NCBI GenBank assembly: GCA_045617585.1
Contig: JAZLIW010000161.1
Span: 1 to 21,330, forward strand
Direction of reading: 5' to 3'
Source: CAKRZE01 sp045617585
Lineage (GTDB): Bacteria; Bacillota; Clostridia; Oscillospirales; CAG-272
DNA length: 21,330 nucleotides
Part shown: positions 6,592 through 14,974 of the stretch, in pieces
Layout of the letters: each line of letters opens with the position of its first letter
Numbering within the stretch: the stretch's first letter is position 1
Notes under the pieces: model-generated
The model's database searches: none
What the model saw: only the letters and a program-made list of their open reading frames with translations
Told to the model about the DNA's origin: nothing
Program-made: the position numbers and the translations under genes

Positions 6592-8148
6592 TCAGAAGTC
6601 CGCGTTGACCGAGTCGCCGTTGATGACGCGGATCGCGTTCTCCAGTACCTTTTCGACGGATTTTTTCAGGACGTAGAACTCGCCTTCCCCGTTGATCGTA
6701 TAGAAGGCGCGGCGCGTGGAATACGAATAGAAGCTGAATTCCCGCACCTCACCGTTATCGAAGGTGATGCGGAAGGTCCCCATCGGATCCATCACGCCGA
6801 TATCGGTCTCCTCGGCGTAGTCCTCCATGTTGATGGAGATCAGCAGGCGGTACCACTGACGGAAGTTCTTGACCGCCGTGGAATCGAACGCCTTGTCGGA
6901 GCGGTCCGATTTGATGATGATATCGGTGCCCTCCCCTTCGAGCGTAAACGTCGCGTTCACGTCGGAGCTGATGACCTCGATCTTCGCTACGTCGTTGATA
7001 TTCTCCATGAAGATCGGATGATCGACGAACTTGATCAGATCCCAGTCGAGGAAGTAGGTCTTTTCGGGGCCGATCAGCGCGACCAGATCGTAAAGAGAAC
7101 TGTACGCGTACATATTTCCGTTTTCATCGGGTGCGGAGAACACGATCGTCGTACCGAGATTGTGATACTTATAGTGGACCAGACGGTATGGATGCTCCAG
7201 ATCGATGCCGTACAGCTCTTTGAGGCGTGCGATGGAGTCCTTCACCTTTTCGTCGAGGTCGATCCCGGATTCCGGCGCGTCGGGATCCAGCAGGGCGGAC
7301 CAGTATTCTTCGCCGAGCGTCTCGCAGACCTCGACGGTCCCGGCACCGTAGAACTGTTCAAACAGACCGATGATCTCGGTATAGTTGTCGTCGTTGAGGC
7401 TGTAATGCGTCGGATAGATCATCTCAAAGGAGCCAAGCCCCGCGTCGGTCGGCTTTTCCTCGTTCGTCAGATAATCGACCTTGACGAAGTATTCGCCGTC
7501 CTTGATGATATAGAAATCGTCGGTGGTATAGGAGTCGGACGCGGAGATCGGATACGCGAGGACCGGCGTGATCAGGAAGTTGACGTCGGCAAGCAGGGTC
7601 ATCGCAATCGACTCGTCCAGCGCGTAGACCGCGTTTCTCCCGTCGTAGCGGGCGTAATAGCCGCCGCCCGTGACAAGCGGATCACCGATCCACACCTTAT
7701 GGACCGTGCCGTCCGTTCTCGTCAGGACGTACCAGTTGGGATCGTCCTCGGGCGCGAGCCCGTACGCGTGGAAGTCCTCGCAGTCGGTGGTGATGCGGCG
7801 CAGAGAAAGCGTATAGCCCGCGGAGACAATCAGGTAGGAAAGCGCCTCCTTGCTGTACGGGGCGGCTTCCTTTCCCTTGATGTAGAAGTTATCGTCAAGG
7901 GCGCGGTAGAAGGTATACGATCCCTTTTTGTTGTGTACTTCGATCGAGGCGATATCCGCTTTTTCGCAGTGCTCGAACATCAGGATACGGTTGCTCGTGC
8001 CGAGCAGTTCCCCGGGCAGAAGCTCGGGGATCTCTTCCTCCGGCGTATCGACCTTCAGAAGCGGGCGCACGATGAAGAAATAGGAGAGGATCAGAACGAC
8101 GAACGCCGCGGCACCGATCAGGATCAGTTTTTTCTGTTTTCCTATCAT
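6592..8148 (-). CDS. DUF4340 domain-containing membrane-anchored protein
   Basis: The protein has 518 residues. One N-terminal membrane helix (about 7-28, after the start MIGKQKK) anchors a large extracytoplasmic part built of beta-rich repeats. It resembles DUF4340 proteins, which commonly accompany GldG-like ABC auxiliary subunits. Recognition rests on overall layout (DLASIEV-type strands, FYIKGKEAAPYSKEAL, YGLAPEDDP with later GDPLVTGGGYYARYDG) and on gene order. The biochemical role is unknown. Its ATG overlaps the upstream gldG-like stop (ATGA), with AGGAG ahead, so the two are coupled. It is the last gene of the operon, followed by a terminator. Confidence 0.82.
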   Translation of the reverse strand: MIGKQKKLILIGAAAFVVLILSYFFIVRPLLKVDTPEEEIPELLPGELLGTSNRILMFEHCEKADIASIEVHNKKGSYTFYRALDDNFYIKGKEAAPYSKEALSYLIVSAGYTLSLRRITTDCEDFHAYGLAPEDDPNWYVLTRTDGTVHKVWIGDPLVTGGGYYARYDGRNAVYALDESIAMTLLADVNFLITPVLAYPISASDSYTTDDFYIIKDGEYFVKVDYLTNEEKPTDAGLGSFEMIYPTHYSLNDDNYTEIIGLFEQFYGAGTVEVCETLGEEYWSALLDPDAPESGIDLDEKVKDSIARLKELYGIDLEHPYRLVHYKYHNLGTTIVFSAPDENGNMYAYSSLYDLVALIGPEKTYFLDWDLIKFVDHPIFMENINDVAKIEVISSDVNATFTLEGEGTDIIIKSDRSDKAFDSTAVKNFRQWYRLLISINMEDYAEETDIGVMDPMGTFRITFDNGEVREFSFYSYSTRRAFYTINGEGEFYVLKKSVEKVLENAIRVINGDSVNADF

Positions 8149-9635
8149 AAGTGCTTTCTCCTGAAATGCACGACGGCACCGATCACGGCGACGATCAGCG
8201 GCAGAACGACCGTCAGGACCACGGTCCAGCGGTTCGCTTCCGCGGTCGTGATATCCAGCGCTTCGTCCTCAAAGACCTTGAAGCTGATGTCGATCGGGAC
8301 CGAGGTCTTGCCGAACGCCTTCATCGCGGAGAAGATGATATCGCGGTTCGCGTAAGAGGTGCTGCCGATATAGGTGTCGTCCGTAAAAGAGGAGGTACCG
8401 GCGGCAAGAACGTAATGATAGATCTGGTCGTTGTTGACCGTATTCGACTGGGCGGAAACGGTCATCAGATGATAGATCCCGTGCTCCGTCTCTTCACCGG
8501 GCTCGGTCGAATCGAACGGAACGGCGAACGCCGTCTTCTCGGAGGAGGTATTCAGGATCGCGGAGGTGTGGCGGTAAGGCGCCTTGTCGGTATCCGTCCA
8601 CAGGAAGCTGATCGGACGCGCGTTGTTGACGATCGCCTTCGGGGTATCGCCGAGGTCGGTGATCGTCTCAAGGAGCGCGGCGCCGACGTCGTCGTCGTTC
8701 GGATATTCGGCAACGAGCTCGGTCCCGTCGACGGAGAGGGAGTTGGAATAGTCGTGGACGATCTTATCTTCGAAGCGGATGCCCCACTCGGAAAGAAACT
8801 CGTTGAGCTCAGGGAACTTTTCCGCCTTGGAGGTCGGATCGAGGAAGACCATCATGTTCCCGAAGGAATCGAGGAACTTATCGATCTTGTCGATCTCGCT
8901 GACAGACGCGGAAGAACCGAGGAAGTCGTAGCGCGGGTTGTTGATGACGAGGACCTTTGCGGCAGGATCGGGATCCTCTTTCGAGAGGTCGATCGTGCGC
9001 ACCTCGTACCCGGCGTCGACGAAGAGCGTATAGAGCGTGGAATCGTCAGTCTTTTCTCCGTGGCCGTTCGTGAAGTAGGCGATCGGGTTGTCGCCCTGCA
9101 TCGAAAGAATCGCGGAGGTGATCTTGTATTCGCCGTCGAACGCGAACACGTTGCCGGTCGACTGCGCGAAGCGGAAGAACGCCTTCGCCGCGTAGACGCG
9201 GGAACGGCTGCCGTCCGTGATGATCACGTTCGTGGTCTTGATCGTCTGCACGTCGGTGGACTTATACTGCTGTACTCTCGCGGGTTCCCGGATGACGTCG
9301 ATATACTTGATATCGATGAAATCGAAGGTCTCCTTGTATTCCTTGGCGAGGTTGTTGACCAGCGTCAGAGAATAGTCGTTTGCCAGCTCGTCCTCTTCCA
9401 TGCAGAAGATGATGTCGATGTGGAGATCGGTCTGCTCCTTATAGCTGTCGAGCAGAGCGATCGACGCGTCGGAAATGCCGTAGATCTGCTCCTTCGTCAT
9501 ATCGACGTACCAGCGGTACCGGTCGGCGAGAGAGGAGAAGATGATATTGACGATCACGATCAGCGCGACGCAGACACAGGTCAGCGCCACGGCTGCGGAG
9601 CCGTACTTGAACTTTCTGTTCTTGAAAAGATTCAC
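8145..9635 (-). CDS. GldG-like ABC transporter auxiliary protein
   Basis: The protein has 496 residues. There is a membrane helix at about 12-35 and another near the C-terminus (about 468-488, RWTVVLTVVLPLIVAVIGAV) before a basic tail HFRRKHL. The extracytoplasmic body between them includes YRWYVDMTKEQIYGIS near the start, the characteristic opening of the ABC_transp_aux/GldG family, and a GATase-like region with FTNGHGEK and VLVINNPRYD. The start is GTG at 9635 with a perfect AAGGAGG 7-8 nt upstream, which itself overlaps the permease stop. In Bacteroidota, GldG works with GldA and GldF in gliding. Here no other gliding genes are present, so the transported substrate is unknown. Confidence 0.88.
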   Translation of the reverse strand: MNLFKNRKFKYGSAAVALTCVCVALIVIVNIIFSSLADRYRWYVDMTKEQIYGISDASIALLDSYKEQTDLHIDIIFCMEEDELANDYSLTLVNNLAKEYKETFDFIDIKYIDVIREPARVQQYKSTDVQTIKTTNVIITDGSRSRVYAAKAFFRFAQSTGNVFAFDGEYKITSAILSMQGDNPIAYFTNGHGEKTDDSTLYTLFVDAGYEVRTIDLSKEDPDPAAKVLVINNPRYDFLGSSASVSEIDKIDKFLDSFGNMMVFLDPTSKAEKFPELNEFLSEWGIRFEDKIVHDYSNSLSVDGTELVAEYPNDDDVGAALLETITDLGDTPKAIVNNARPISFLWTDTDKAPYRHTSAILNTSSEKTAFAVPFDSTEPGEETEHGIYHLMTVSAQSNTVNNDQIYHYVLAAGTSSFTDDTYIGSTSYANRDIIFSAMKAFGKTSVPIDISFKVFEDEALDITTAEANRWTVVLTVVLPLIVAVIGAVVHFRRKHL

Positions 9636-9647
9636 GGTGACGCCTCC

Positions 9648-10361
9648 TTACGACCAACGGCGCTTCTCGTACACGCGCACGGTCAGGAACAGGAACACGA
9701 AGCTGATCGAGGCGTAATAGAGAATGGCGGCGAAGTCAAAATACCCGTAGGTAAAGTTCCCGTATCTCGAATAGATCGAGACCCAGCTGAGCGCGGAGCG
9801 CAGCCATGCGAACGGGATGTACTGGTTCAGGAAGCTGGTCACGAGGAACAGAAGCAGGATCGCCATCGTACCGAGCGATGCGATCAGCTGATTCTCGGTC
9901 AGTGAGGAAACGAAGATGCCGACCGCGACGAAGGCGGCGCCGACCAGCATGATGCCGATGATGTAGCCGATGATGCGGGGCGTGTTCGGCGTTTCCTCGG
10001 AGAACTTATAGAGCGGATAAAGGCTGAACAGACCGACGAACAGGGTCATCAAGAACATGGCGTAGGAGGCGAAGAACTTGCCGCAGACCATGCCCGGCAG
10101 CGTCACCGGAGAGGTGAGGAGCAGCTGCTCGGTCTTTGCCTTCCGTTCCTCCGCGAACGAGCGCATCGTGAGGAGCGGAACGAGAATGACGAACGCAAAC
10201 AGAATGGAGGTGAAATACGTGGCAAGGTTGCTGTCCGCACCCCGCTGGAGCGTGCTGTAAGAGAAGATCGCGCCGTTTAAGGCAAGGAACACGCCGATGA
10301 AAAAGTATCCGAGAGGAGAGGTGAAATACGCGCGGATCTCGCGTTTGAAAATGGCGATCAT
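9648..10361 (-). CDS. ABC-2 type transporter permease (GldF-like)
   Basis: The protein has 237 residues and about six predicted membrane helices. It opens with FKREIRAYFTSPLGYFFIGVF, the typical ABC-2/GldF start. The coupling segment LLTMRSFAEERKAKTEQLLLTSPVT follows and is diagnostic of this permease group. The C-terminus YEKRRWS is cytoplasmic. The ribosome site AAGGAAG overlaps the ATPase stop codon. It forms the membrane pore for the ATPase encoded just upstream, and together with the GldG and DUF4340 proteins makes a four-subunit export or envelope complex. Confidence 0.92.
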   Translation of the reverse strand: MIAIFKREIRAYFTSPLGYFFIGVFLALNGAIFSYSTLQRGADSNLATYFTSILFAFVILVPLLTMRSFAEERKAKTEQLLLTSPVTLPGMVCGKFFASYAMFLMTLFVGLFSLYPLYKFSEETPNTPRIIGYIIGIMLVGAAFVAVGIFVSSLTENQLIASLGTMAILLLFLVTSFLNQYIPFAWLRSALSWVSIYSRYGNFTYGYFDFAAILYYASISFVFLFLTVRVYEKRRWS

Positions 10362-10370
10362 AGGTCTTCC

Positions 10371-11342
10371 TTACCCCTCTTTCTTTCCGGATCTCTTTTT
10401 CTTTTTCGCTGCGTCTTCGCCGAGCAGCGTCAGGAACACGTCCTCGAGGTTCGCGCCCATCGCTTCCATCCCGATGATCGGCCAGCCGTTCTGCGCCATC
10501 TGGTGGAAGAGCGGCTTGCGGACGTCGATGCCCTCGGACGTCTCGATCACGTAGGTGATGCTGTCCATATCCTGCTGACCGACCGCCTCTGCGGCGTAAA
10601 CGCCGTTCAGCGAGCGGAGCGCCGTCAGGACGTCCTTCTGCGGTCCGCAGATGCGGACGGACATCCGGCGGTTGCCCTCGACCGCGGTCGCGATCTCCTC
10701 GGTGCGCTTGTCGGCAACGATGCGGCCCTTGTTGATGATCACGACGCGGTCGCAGACCGACTGGACCTCCGAGAGGATATGCGTGCTCAGGATGACCGTA
10801 TGGTCAAGACCGAGCGTACGGATCAGGTTGCGGATCTCCACGATCTGCTTGGGGTCGAGGCCGACCGTCGGCTCGTCGAGGATGATCACGCGCGGGTTGG
10901 AAACGAGTGCCTGCGCGATACCGACACGCTGCTTATAGCCTTTGGAAAGATTGCCGATCACGCGGTGATACACGTCGTCGATCTTGCAGACCTCCGAGAT
11001 CTCCGCGAGATGCTTCTTCCGGTTCAGCGTGCAGTGTTTCAGATCGTAAACGAAATTCAGGTATTCCTCCACGGTCATTTCGGGATACAGCGGCGGCTGC
11101 TCCGGGAGGTAACCGATCAGCTTTTTCGCTTCCAGCGTATTTTCCAGAATGTCGAAGCCGTCGATCTCGACGGTGCCCGAGGTACTGGAAAGATACCCGG
11201 TCAGCATATTCAGCGGCGTGGATTTTCCCGCGCCGTTCGGCCCGAGGAAGCCGACGATCTCGCCGTCGCCGACCTCAAAGCTGATATCGTTGACAACGGT
11301 CTTGTCACCGTACCGCTTGACGAGGTGTTCGATTTTAATCAT
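10371..11342 (-). CDS. ABC transporter ATP-binding protein (GldA-like)
   Basis: The protein has 323 residues. The nucleotide-binding domain is complete: Walker A GPNGAGKST at 34-42, Q-loop Gln82, signature LSKGYKQ at 132-138, Walker B VIILDE around 152-157, and H-loop His188. Residue 43 is Pro (CCG codon at 11214-11216) where nearly all relatives have Thr or Leu. A regulatory domain of about 95 residues follows from 215 and ends in a Lys-rich tail KKKKRSGKKEG. No strong ribosome site is visible directly before ATG 11342; AAAGGAA lies beyond a small CGCTC/GAGCG hairpin. It is first in the operon. Confidence 0.94.
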   Translation of the reverse strand: MIKIEHLVKRYGDKTVVNDISFEVGDGEIVGFLGPNGAGKSTPLNMLTGYLSSTSGTVEIDGFDILENTLEAKKLIGYLPEQPPLYPEMTVEEYLNFVYDLKHCTLNRKKHLAEISEVCKIDDVYHRVIGNLSKGYKQRVGIAQALVSNPRVIILDEPTVGLDPKQIVEIRNLIRTLGLDHTVILSTHILSEVQSVCDRVVIINKGRIVADKRTEEIATAVEGNRRMSVRICGPQKDVLTALRSLNGVYAAEAVGQQDMDSITYVIETSEGIDVRKPLFHQMAQNGWPIIGMEAMGANLEDVFLTLLGEDAAKKKKRSGKKEG

Positions 11343-11397
11343 GTCGTTTTCCGCTCTTCACGAGCGTTCCTTTCAGGGTTTTTATCCGGGACAGTTC

Positions 11398-11406
11398 AGT
11401 ATAACA
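11398..11406 (-). promoter_or_regulatory. Candidate extended -10 promoter of the ABC operon
   Basis: On the - strand, TG-N-TATACT (TATACT is the complement of 11398-11403, TG the complement of 11405-11406) gives an extended -10 about 55 nt upstream of the ATPase ATG. No convincing -35 hexamer is present at 16-18 nt, consistent with extended -10 promoters. Confidence 0.5.
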
Positions 11407-11458
11407 CGTCCCGACCGGAAAGTCACGTTTTTCACGCAAGATTCATCGGATTTTCACT

Positions 11459-11496
11459 TTCCGTCCTTTCCGCAGAACTCCGAGGAAAGGACGGAA
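11459..11496 (-). terminator. Perfect 13-bp inverted repeat after the mannosidase gene, probable terminator
   Basis: The arms at 11459-11471 (TTCCGTCCTTTCC) and 11484-11496 are exact complements around a 12-nt loop, 14 nt past the GH38 stop on the - strand. No clear T-run follows on that strand; on the + strand a TCGTTTTTC follows. It probably ends the mannosidase transcript, but it lacks the standard U-tract. Confidence 0.5.
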
Positions 11497-11510
11497 TCGT
11501 TTTTCGGGTC

Positions 11511-14078
11511 TTATCGGGTCAGCTCTACGGTGAGGACCTTCTTCATGCCGAAGGTGAGGGTCACGGCGCCGTCCTTCAGCTCGAGTGCGCTCCTTCTGAT
11601 CTCGTCCATGCCGGTCAGATACGCGCCGGTGAAATCGCCGGAGACGCCGAGCGTCACGGTCTTTTCATCCTCGGAGAGGTTAAAGAGACGGACGATGACC
11701 GAGCCGCTCTCCTCCGCCTTCTTGACGGCGGAAAGACGGATCATATCGTCGTTCAGCGTGAAATAGGTCTTCTTTTCGGGCATCGTCCCCCCGTGCTTCC
11801 CGGTCTGGATCAGGTTGAAGGTCCGGTCGGAGAAGTTGTAGCCGAGGGAAACGGCAGCCGCACGGTCGGCAGCGGCGTAAGGAACGGCGGAATACTCGAG
11901 GACGAAGGTGCCCTTCTGCTGTGCCTTGGGCGTCGGGAAGTAGCCCCAGTCGCCGATCTCACCGACGCAGCGGAGCAGCGTTTCCGCCATCGTGTTCCTG
12001 CCGTCACGCATGATCTCGTACTCGTTCAGGCCTCTGCCGGCGATCAGCAGCGAGCCGGGGTTCGCCGCGTCCTCGCTCTCAACGAGGAAGAAGGAGGTGC
12101 ATCTCTGCGTGTTGTAGGGGTTGGTCCAGTGCTCCCACGGGTAGACGGTACGGCGGACGAGGTCGAACTGGCCCTCGGCGTAGTCGTACTTTGCGGGGAT
12201 CTCCGCCGGGAACATCGCACGGATGCGGTGATTTTCCGCACGGTTGGTCACCGTGGTACGGATATCGGCGCGGGCGATGCCTGCGGTCAGCGTGACCTCG
12301 GTCACGATATCGGCGTCGATCGCGATCTGAACCTCGGTTCGGAAGGTAACGCTGAAGGGCGTACGGGCAACGGTGGTCTTCGCCTTGCCTTCAAGGCTGG
12401 TGACCGGAACGTCGCCGTCCACGGGTCCGTACAGATAGGTGTTGCCCTGATCCTTCGTATCCTCGATATAGTTGCAGGAAGGATAGACTCTGCCGGTGCG
12501 CTTATCGGTCAGGTCGAAGGAGCCGTTACCGTTGATCTTCACGATCAGCGTCTCGTTCTCGGCGGTCAGGTTCATCTCGTCCAGCTTCACGGTCTCGGCG
12601 TATTCCGCGCCGCCCTTTTCCACGCGGATCACGGTATAGCCCATGCCGCACATCGTGACCGGGAAGGTGACCTCAAAGCGCTTGACGTGCTTCGGCTGAC
12701 GGAAGCGGTCCTTCGGCAGCGTGTAGGTAAAGGTCCTGCCGAGGTTCTTCACGACGGCGGGAAGGACCCTGCCGTTTTCATCGACCAGGCGAACGGAATC
12801 GACGGGATCCTTCTCGTCGAAGTCGACGACCGTCGTGACGGTCTCGGTATAGGAATGAGGATCGAGGTTGAAGAGGATGATATTACGCTCTGCCGCCCTT
12901 CCGGTATCGACGCGGGCAGCCATGTAATCGAGCGCGGCAAGACGCATCTCGTCCGCGGTAAGCATAGACTTCTGGAAGCGGGTCAGCATCTCGTCGTAGA
13001 CGTCGTCCGCGGAGCAGGAGCAGATGGAGTCGTGCGGATGGTTCTGCATCAGCTTTCTCCAGGAGTAGAGATAGAAGTCGGAACGGTACTCGTCGCCGGC
13101 AAGCATCGACATGACGTTCAGCGGCTCCGCCTCACGCGCGAGCAGGTTTTCGGCGAGGTGGTTCTTCTGCTTGATATCGACGCGGCAGGACGCCGTGTTG
13201 ATGAGGAGGAAGTGACCCGCGGAATACTGACCGTTGATCTCACCCTGATAGACGCGGAGATTGTCACGGTTCTTGCGGATCTCGTCCACGTAGGCAGGGA
13301 AATTGGTCTGGCGGACCGTGACCTCATCCTGTACCTCGTTCGCGAGCCGGATCGCCTCGTGCAGGTTGGTCTGGACGGGCTGATGGTCACAACCGTTCAT
13401 ACCGAGGAGCTGATCGGTGGTGGCAAAACGCGCGGCGTTGGCGCTGATCTGATGGATGCGGTTCTTCAGTGCCTCGGGATCGGTCGGGAGCTCCATCGCG
13501 TTGTGATACCAGTTGGCGAACATGATGCCGATGACCTCGCTCCCGTCGGGAGACTGCCAGATCAGCTCGGAGTTCGTGATGCCGTTCTGCTTGACGACGG
13601 CGTTATTGGAGCCGAGATCGTTCAAGCCTCTGCCGAAGATCGCGTTGTCGATCCCGAAGCCGTTCAGGATCTGCGGCGCCTGCGACACGTTGCCGAAGGA
13701 ATCCGGGAAGTAGCCGCACATCGTCGGCTTGGCGCCGATCGACTTGCAGAGCTTGATGCCGTAAAGCATATTGCGGACGTTGGATTCGCCGCTCGTCAGG
13801 TATTCGTCCTGCAGGACGTACCACGGGCCGATCTGGATGCGACCGGCATGGATCAGGGCGTACAGACGGTCCCTCATTTCCGGCTTGATCTCCAGATAGT
13901 CCTCGATGACGACGAACTGCCCGTCCATGTGGTAGTAGGTATATTCCTCGTGCTTTTCCATGGTGTCGATCAGAGCGTCGAAGAGCTCTACGAGACGGAC
14001 GCGGTGGCGGTCAAACCCCATGTACCATTCTCTGTCCCAGTGGGAATGCGGGATGATGTTCAACGTTTTCTTTGCCAT
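11511..14078 (-). CDS. Glycoside hydrolase family 38 alpha-mannosidase
   Basis: The protein has 855 residues, full length for bacterial GH38. It retains alpha-mannosides with a zinc-assisted mechanism. Visible residues are HSHWDREW at 11-18 (zinc ligands His13 and Asp15), GQFVVIEDYLE at 53-63, GPWYVLQDEYLTSGES at 84-99, and the nucleophile Asp126 in YFPDSFGN. A further zinc histidine is expected in NHPHDSICSC about mid-protein. C-terminal beta-sandwich domains follow. No signal peptide is seen, so the enzyme is probably cytoplasmic, acting on imported manno-oligosaccharides or on mannosylglycerate-like substrates as MngB does. AAGGGG precedes the ATG by 9 nt. It follows the DUF6062-like gene by 40 nt on the same strand and is probably co-transcribed with it. 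Substrate is not predictable here. Confidence 0.95.
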   Translation of the reverse strand: MAKKTLNIIPHSHWDREWYMGFDRHRVRLVELFDALIDTMEKHEEYTYYHMDGQFVVIEDYLEIKPEMRDRLYALIHAGRIQIGPWYVLQDEYLTSGESNVRNMLYGIKLCKSIGAKPTMCGYFPDSFGNVSQAPQILNGFGIDNAIFGRGLNDLGSNNAVVKQNGITNSELIWQSPDGSEVIGIMFANWYHNAMELPTDPEALKNRIHQISANAARFATTDQLLGMNGCDHQPVQTNLHEAIRLANEVQDEVTVRQTNFPAYVDEIRKNRDNLRVYQGEINGQYSAGHFLLINTASCRVDIKQKNHLAENLLAREAEPLNVMSMLAGDEYRSDFYLYSWRKLMQNHPHDSICSCSADDVYDEMLTRFQKSMLTADEMRLAALDYMAARVDTGRAAERNIILFNLDPHSYTETVTTVVDFDEKDPVDSVRLVDENGRVLPAVVKNLGRTFTYTLPKDRFRQPKHVKRFEVTFPVTMCGMGYTVIRVEKGGAEYAETVKLDEMNLTAENETLIVKINGNGSFDLTDKRTGRVYPSCNYIEDTKDQGNTYLYGPVDGDVPVTSLEGKAKTTVARTPFSVTFRTEVQIAIDADIVTEVTLTAGIARADIRTTVTNRAENHRIRAMFPAEIPAKYDYAEGQFDLVRRTVYPWEHWTNPYNTQRCTSFFLVESEDAANPGSLLIAGRGLNEYEIMRDGRNTMAETLLRCVGEIGDWGYFPTPKAQQKGTFVLEYSAVPYAAADRAAAVSLGYNFSDRTFNLIQTGKHGGTMPEKKTYFTLNDDMIRLSAVKKAEESGSVIVRLFNLSEDEKTVTLGVSGDFTGAYLTGMDEIRRSALELKDGAVTLTFGMKKVLTVELTR

Positions 14079-14118
14079 GATCAGATCCCCTTTCGGTGAC
14101 TATATGTTATTTTTTGAT

Positions 14119-14841
14119 TTACGTTTGATCTCCGTCGGCGGAGGGCTCCCCGCCGAGGAAGGCGACGGCGCGCTCCACGGCGTCCTTCGCGTTGCCCCAC
14201 GGCTCGTTTTCATACCGGTAATCGAACTTTTTGCAGAACCAGCTGACGTCGTCCTTCAGGCTGTCGAAGTACGCGTTCTCGACCTCCGCCGTCTCGGTAT
14301 AGAACGTGCCGTACGCCTTTTTGCCGAGTTCGTTCCGTGCGGCGACCAGCCAGGCGCGGTAATGCGGGAGGCAGAAATACGGCATCTGCTTCACCTTTTT
14401 GCGGAAGTCGGGATCGTTGTCCCAAAGCCAGACGGCGTTGGAAAACAGTTTTCCCATCGTGTCCGAGATCCTGTCGCAGAGATAGCAGCTGTTTTCAAGC
14501 TTTTCGAGTTTTTCGGGCACGCCGCTCCCCGCCCCCTTGAGCAGCGCGGCGGCGGGATTCTCCCGCGTCAGTTTTCTCGATTCGTCAATGTGGCTCTCAA
14601 GCATCAGCGCGAGCGGCAGACGCTTGCGGAAGCGCAGCATCTTGCCGAAGTGATCGGGGCAGAAGCCCTTTTCGTTCGTGCGGATGCGGATCTCCGGCTC
14701 CATCATGGAAGCCCCGAGGATCAGCTCCAATTCGTCGTGCTCGAATCTGCGGCGGAGGGAGCAGAAAGGACAGCCGCGCGTTTCCCCGCCGATCCTCGCG
14801 TCGAACGCCTCGTTGATCGGGATCGTATAGATCTTTTCCAT
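14119..14841 (-). CDS. DUF6062-like protein with two CxxC...CxxH modules
   Basis: The 240-residue cytoplasmic protein matches the DUF6062 pattern of Clostridia (assignment from memory). It has two similar modules. Module one has Cys24-x2-Cys27 and Cys61-x2-His64, 33 residues apart. Module two has Cys119-x2-Cys122 and Cys157-x2-His160, 34 residues apart. Each looks like a zinc or metal site, so the protein may come from an internal duplication. The middle, 85-115, is charged. The C-terminus after 160 holds an aromatic stretch (YENEPWGNAKDAVERAVAFL). Function is unknown. It lies directly upstream of the GH38 mannosidase gene, with a weak ribosome site (AAAGACG) inside a 5' hairpin. Confidence 0.75.
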   Translation of the reverse strand: MEKIYTIPINEAFDARIGGETRGCPFCSLRRRFEHDELELILGASMMEPEIRIRTNEKGFCPDHFGKMLRFRKRLPLALMLESHIDESRKLTRENPAAALLKGAGSGVPEKLEKLENSCYLCDRISDTMGKLFSNAVWLWDNDPDFRKKVKQMPYFCLPHYRAWLVAARNELGKKAYGTFYTETAEVENAYFDSLKDDVSWFCKKFDYRYENEPWGNAKDAVERAVAFLGGEPSADGDQT

Positions 14842-14850
14842 CGTTCACGT

Positions 14851-14877
14851 CTTTCGCCTCGGCGAAAGGATCCTTTC
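14851..14877 (-). promoter_or_regulatory. Two overlapping palindromes in the DUF6062 leader
   Basis: CTTTCGCC/GGCGAAAG (14851-14868) and the perfect 14-nt palindrome GAAAGGATCCTTTC (14864-14877) share bases, so the two hairpins exclude each other. The first is 10 nt upstream of ATG 14841 and would bury the AAAG ribosome site. A translation-control role is possible but inferred. Confidence 0.35.
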
Positions 14878-14931
14878 CCGGTTGATTGATGCATAAGCAG
14901 GTCGGGGAAAAACGTCATCCCCATGAAAGCG

Positions 14932-14960
14932 GAAAAAGGGAACGCCCCGGAAGGGTTCCC
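14932..14960 (-). terminator. Intrinsic terminator of the SGNH/DUF4358 operon
   Basis: On the - strand, GGGAAC (complement of 14955-14960) pairs with GTTCCC (complement of 14938-14943), with an inner CCC/GGG, followed by TTTTTCC. It lies 15 nt past the lipoprotein stop. Confidence 0.82.
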
Positions 14961-14974
14961 TGCTTCGGTATTTT

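Noticed and set aside
6388..8355. Long + strand open frame opposite the DUF4340 gene
   Set aside because: It is a mirror of real - strand genes, with the same composition bias and no ribosome site or recognisable motif.
8151..9905. Long + strand open frame opposite the GldG-like gene
   Set aside because: It is an antisense shadow; the - strand product has clear domains, membrane helices and a strong ribosome site.
10503..14099. Very long open frame of nearly 1200 codons on the + strand
   Set aside because: It is antisense to the ABC ATPase and GH38 genes. High GC at third positions keeps the opposite strand open. The translation is Arg/Asp/Val-rich with no domain.
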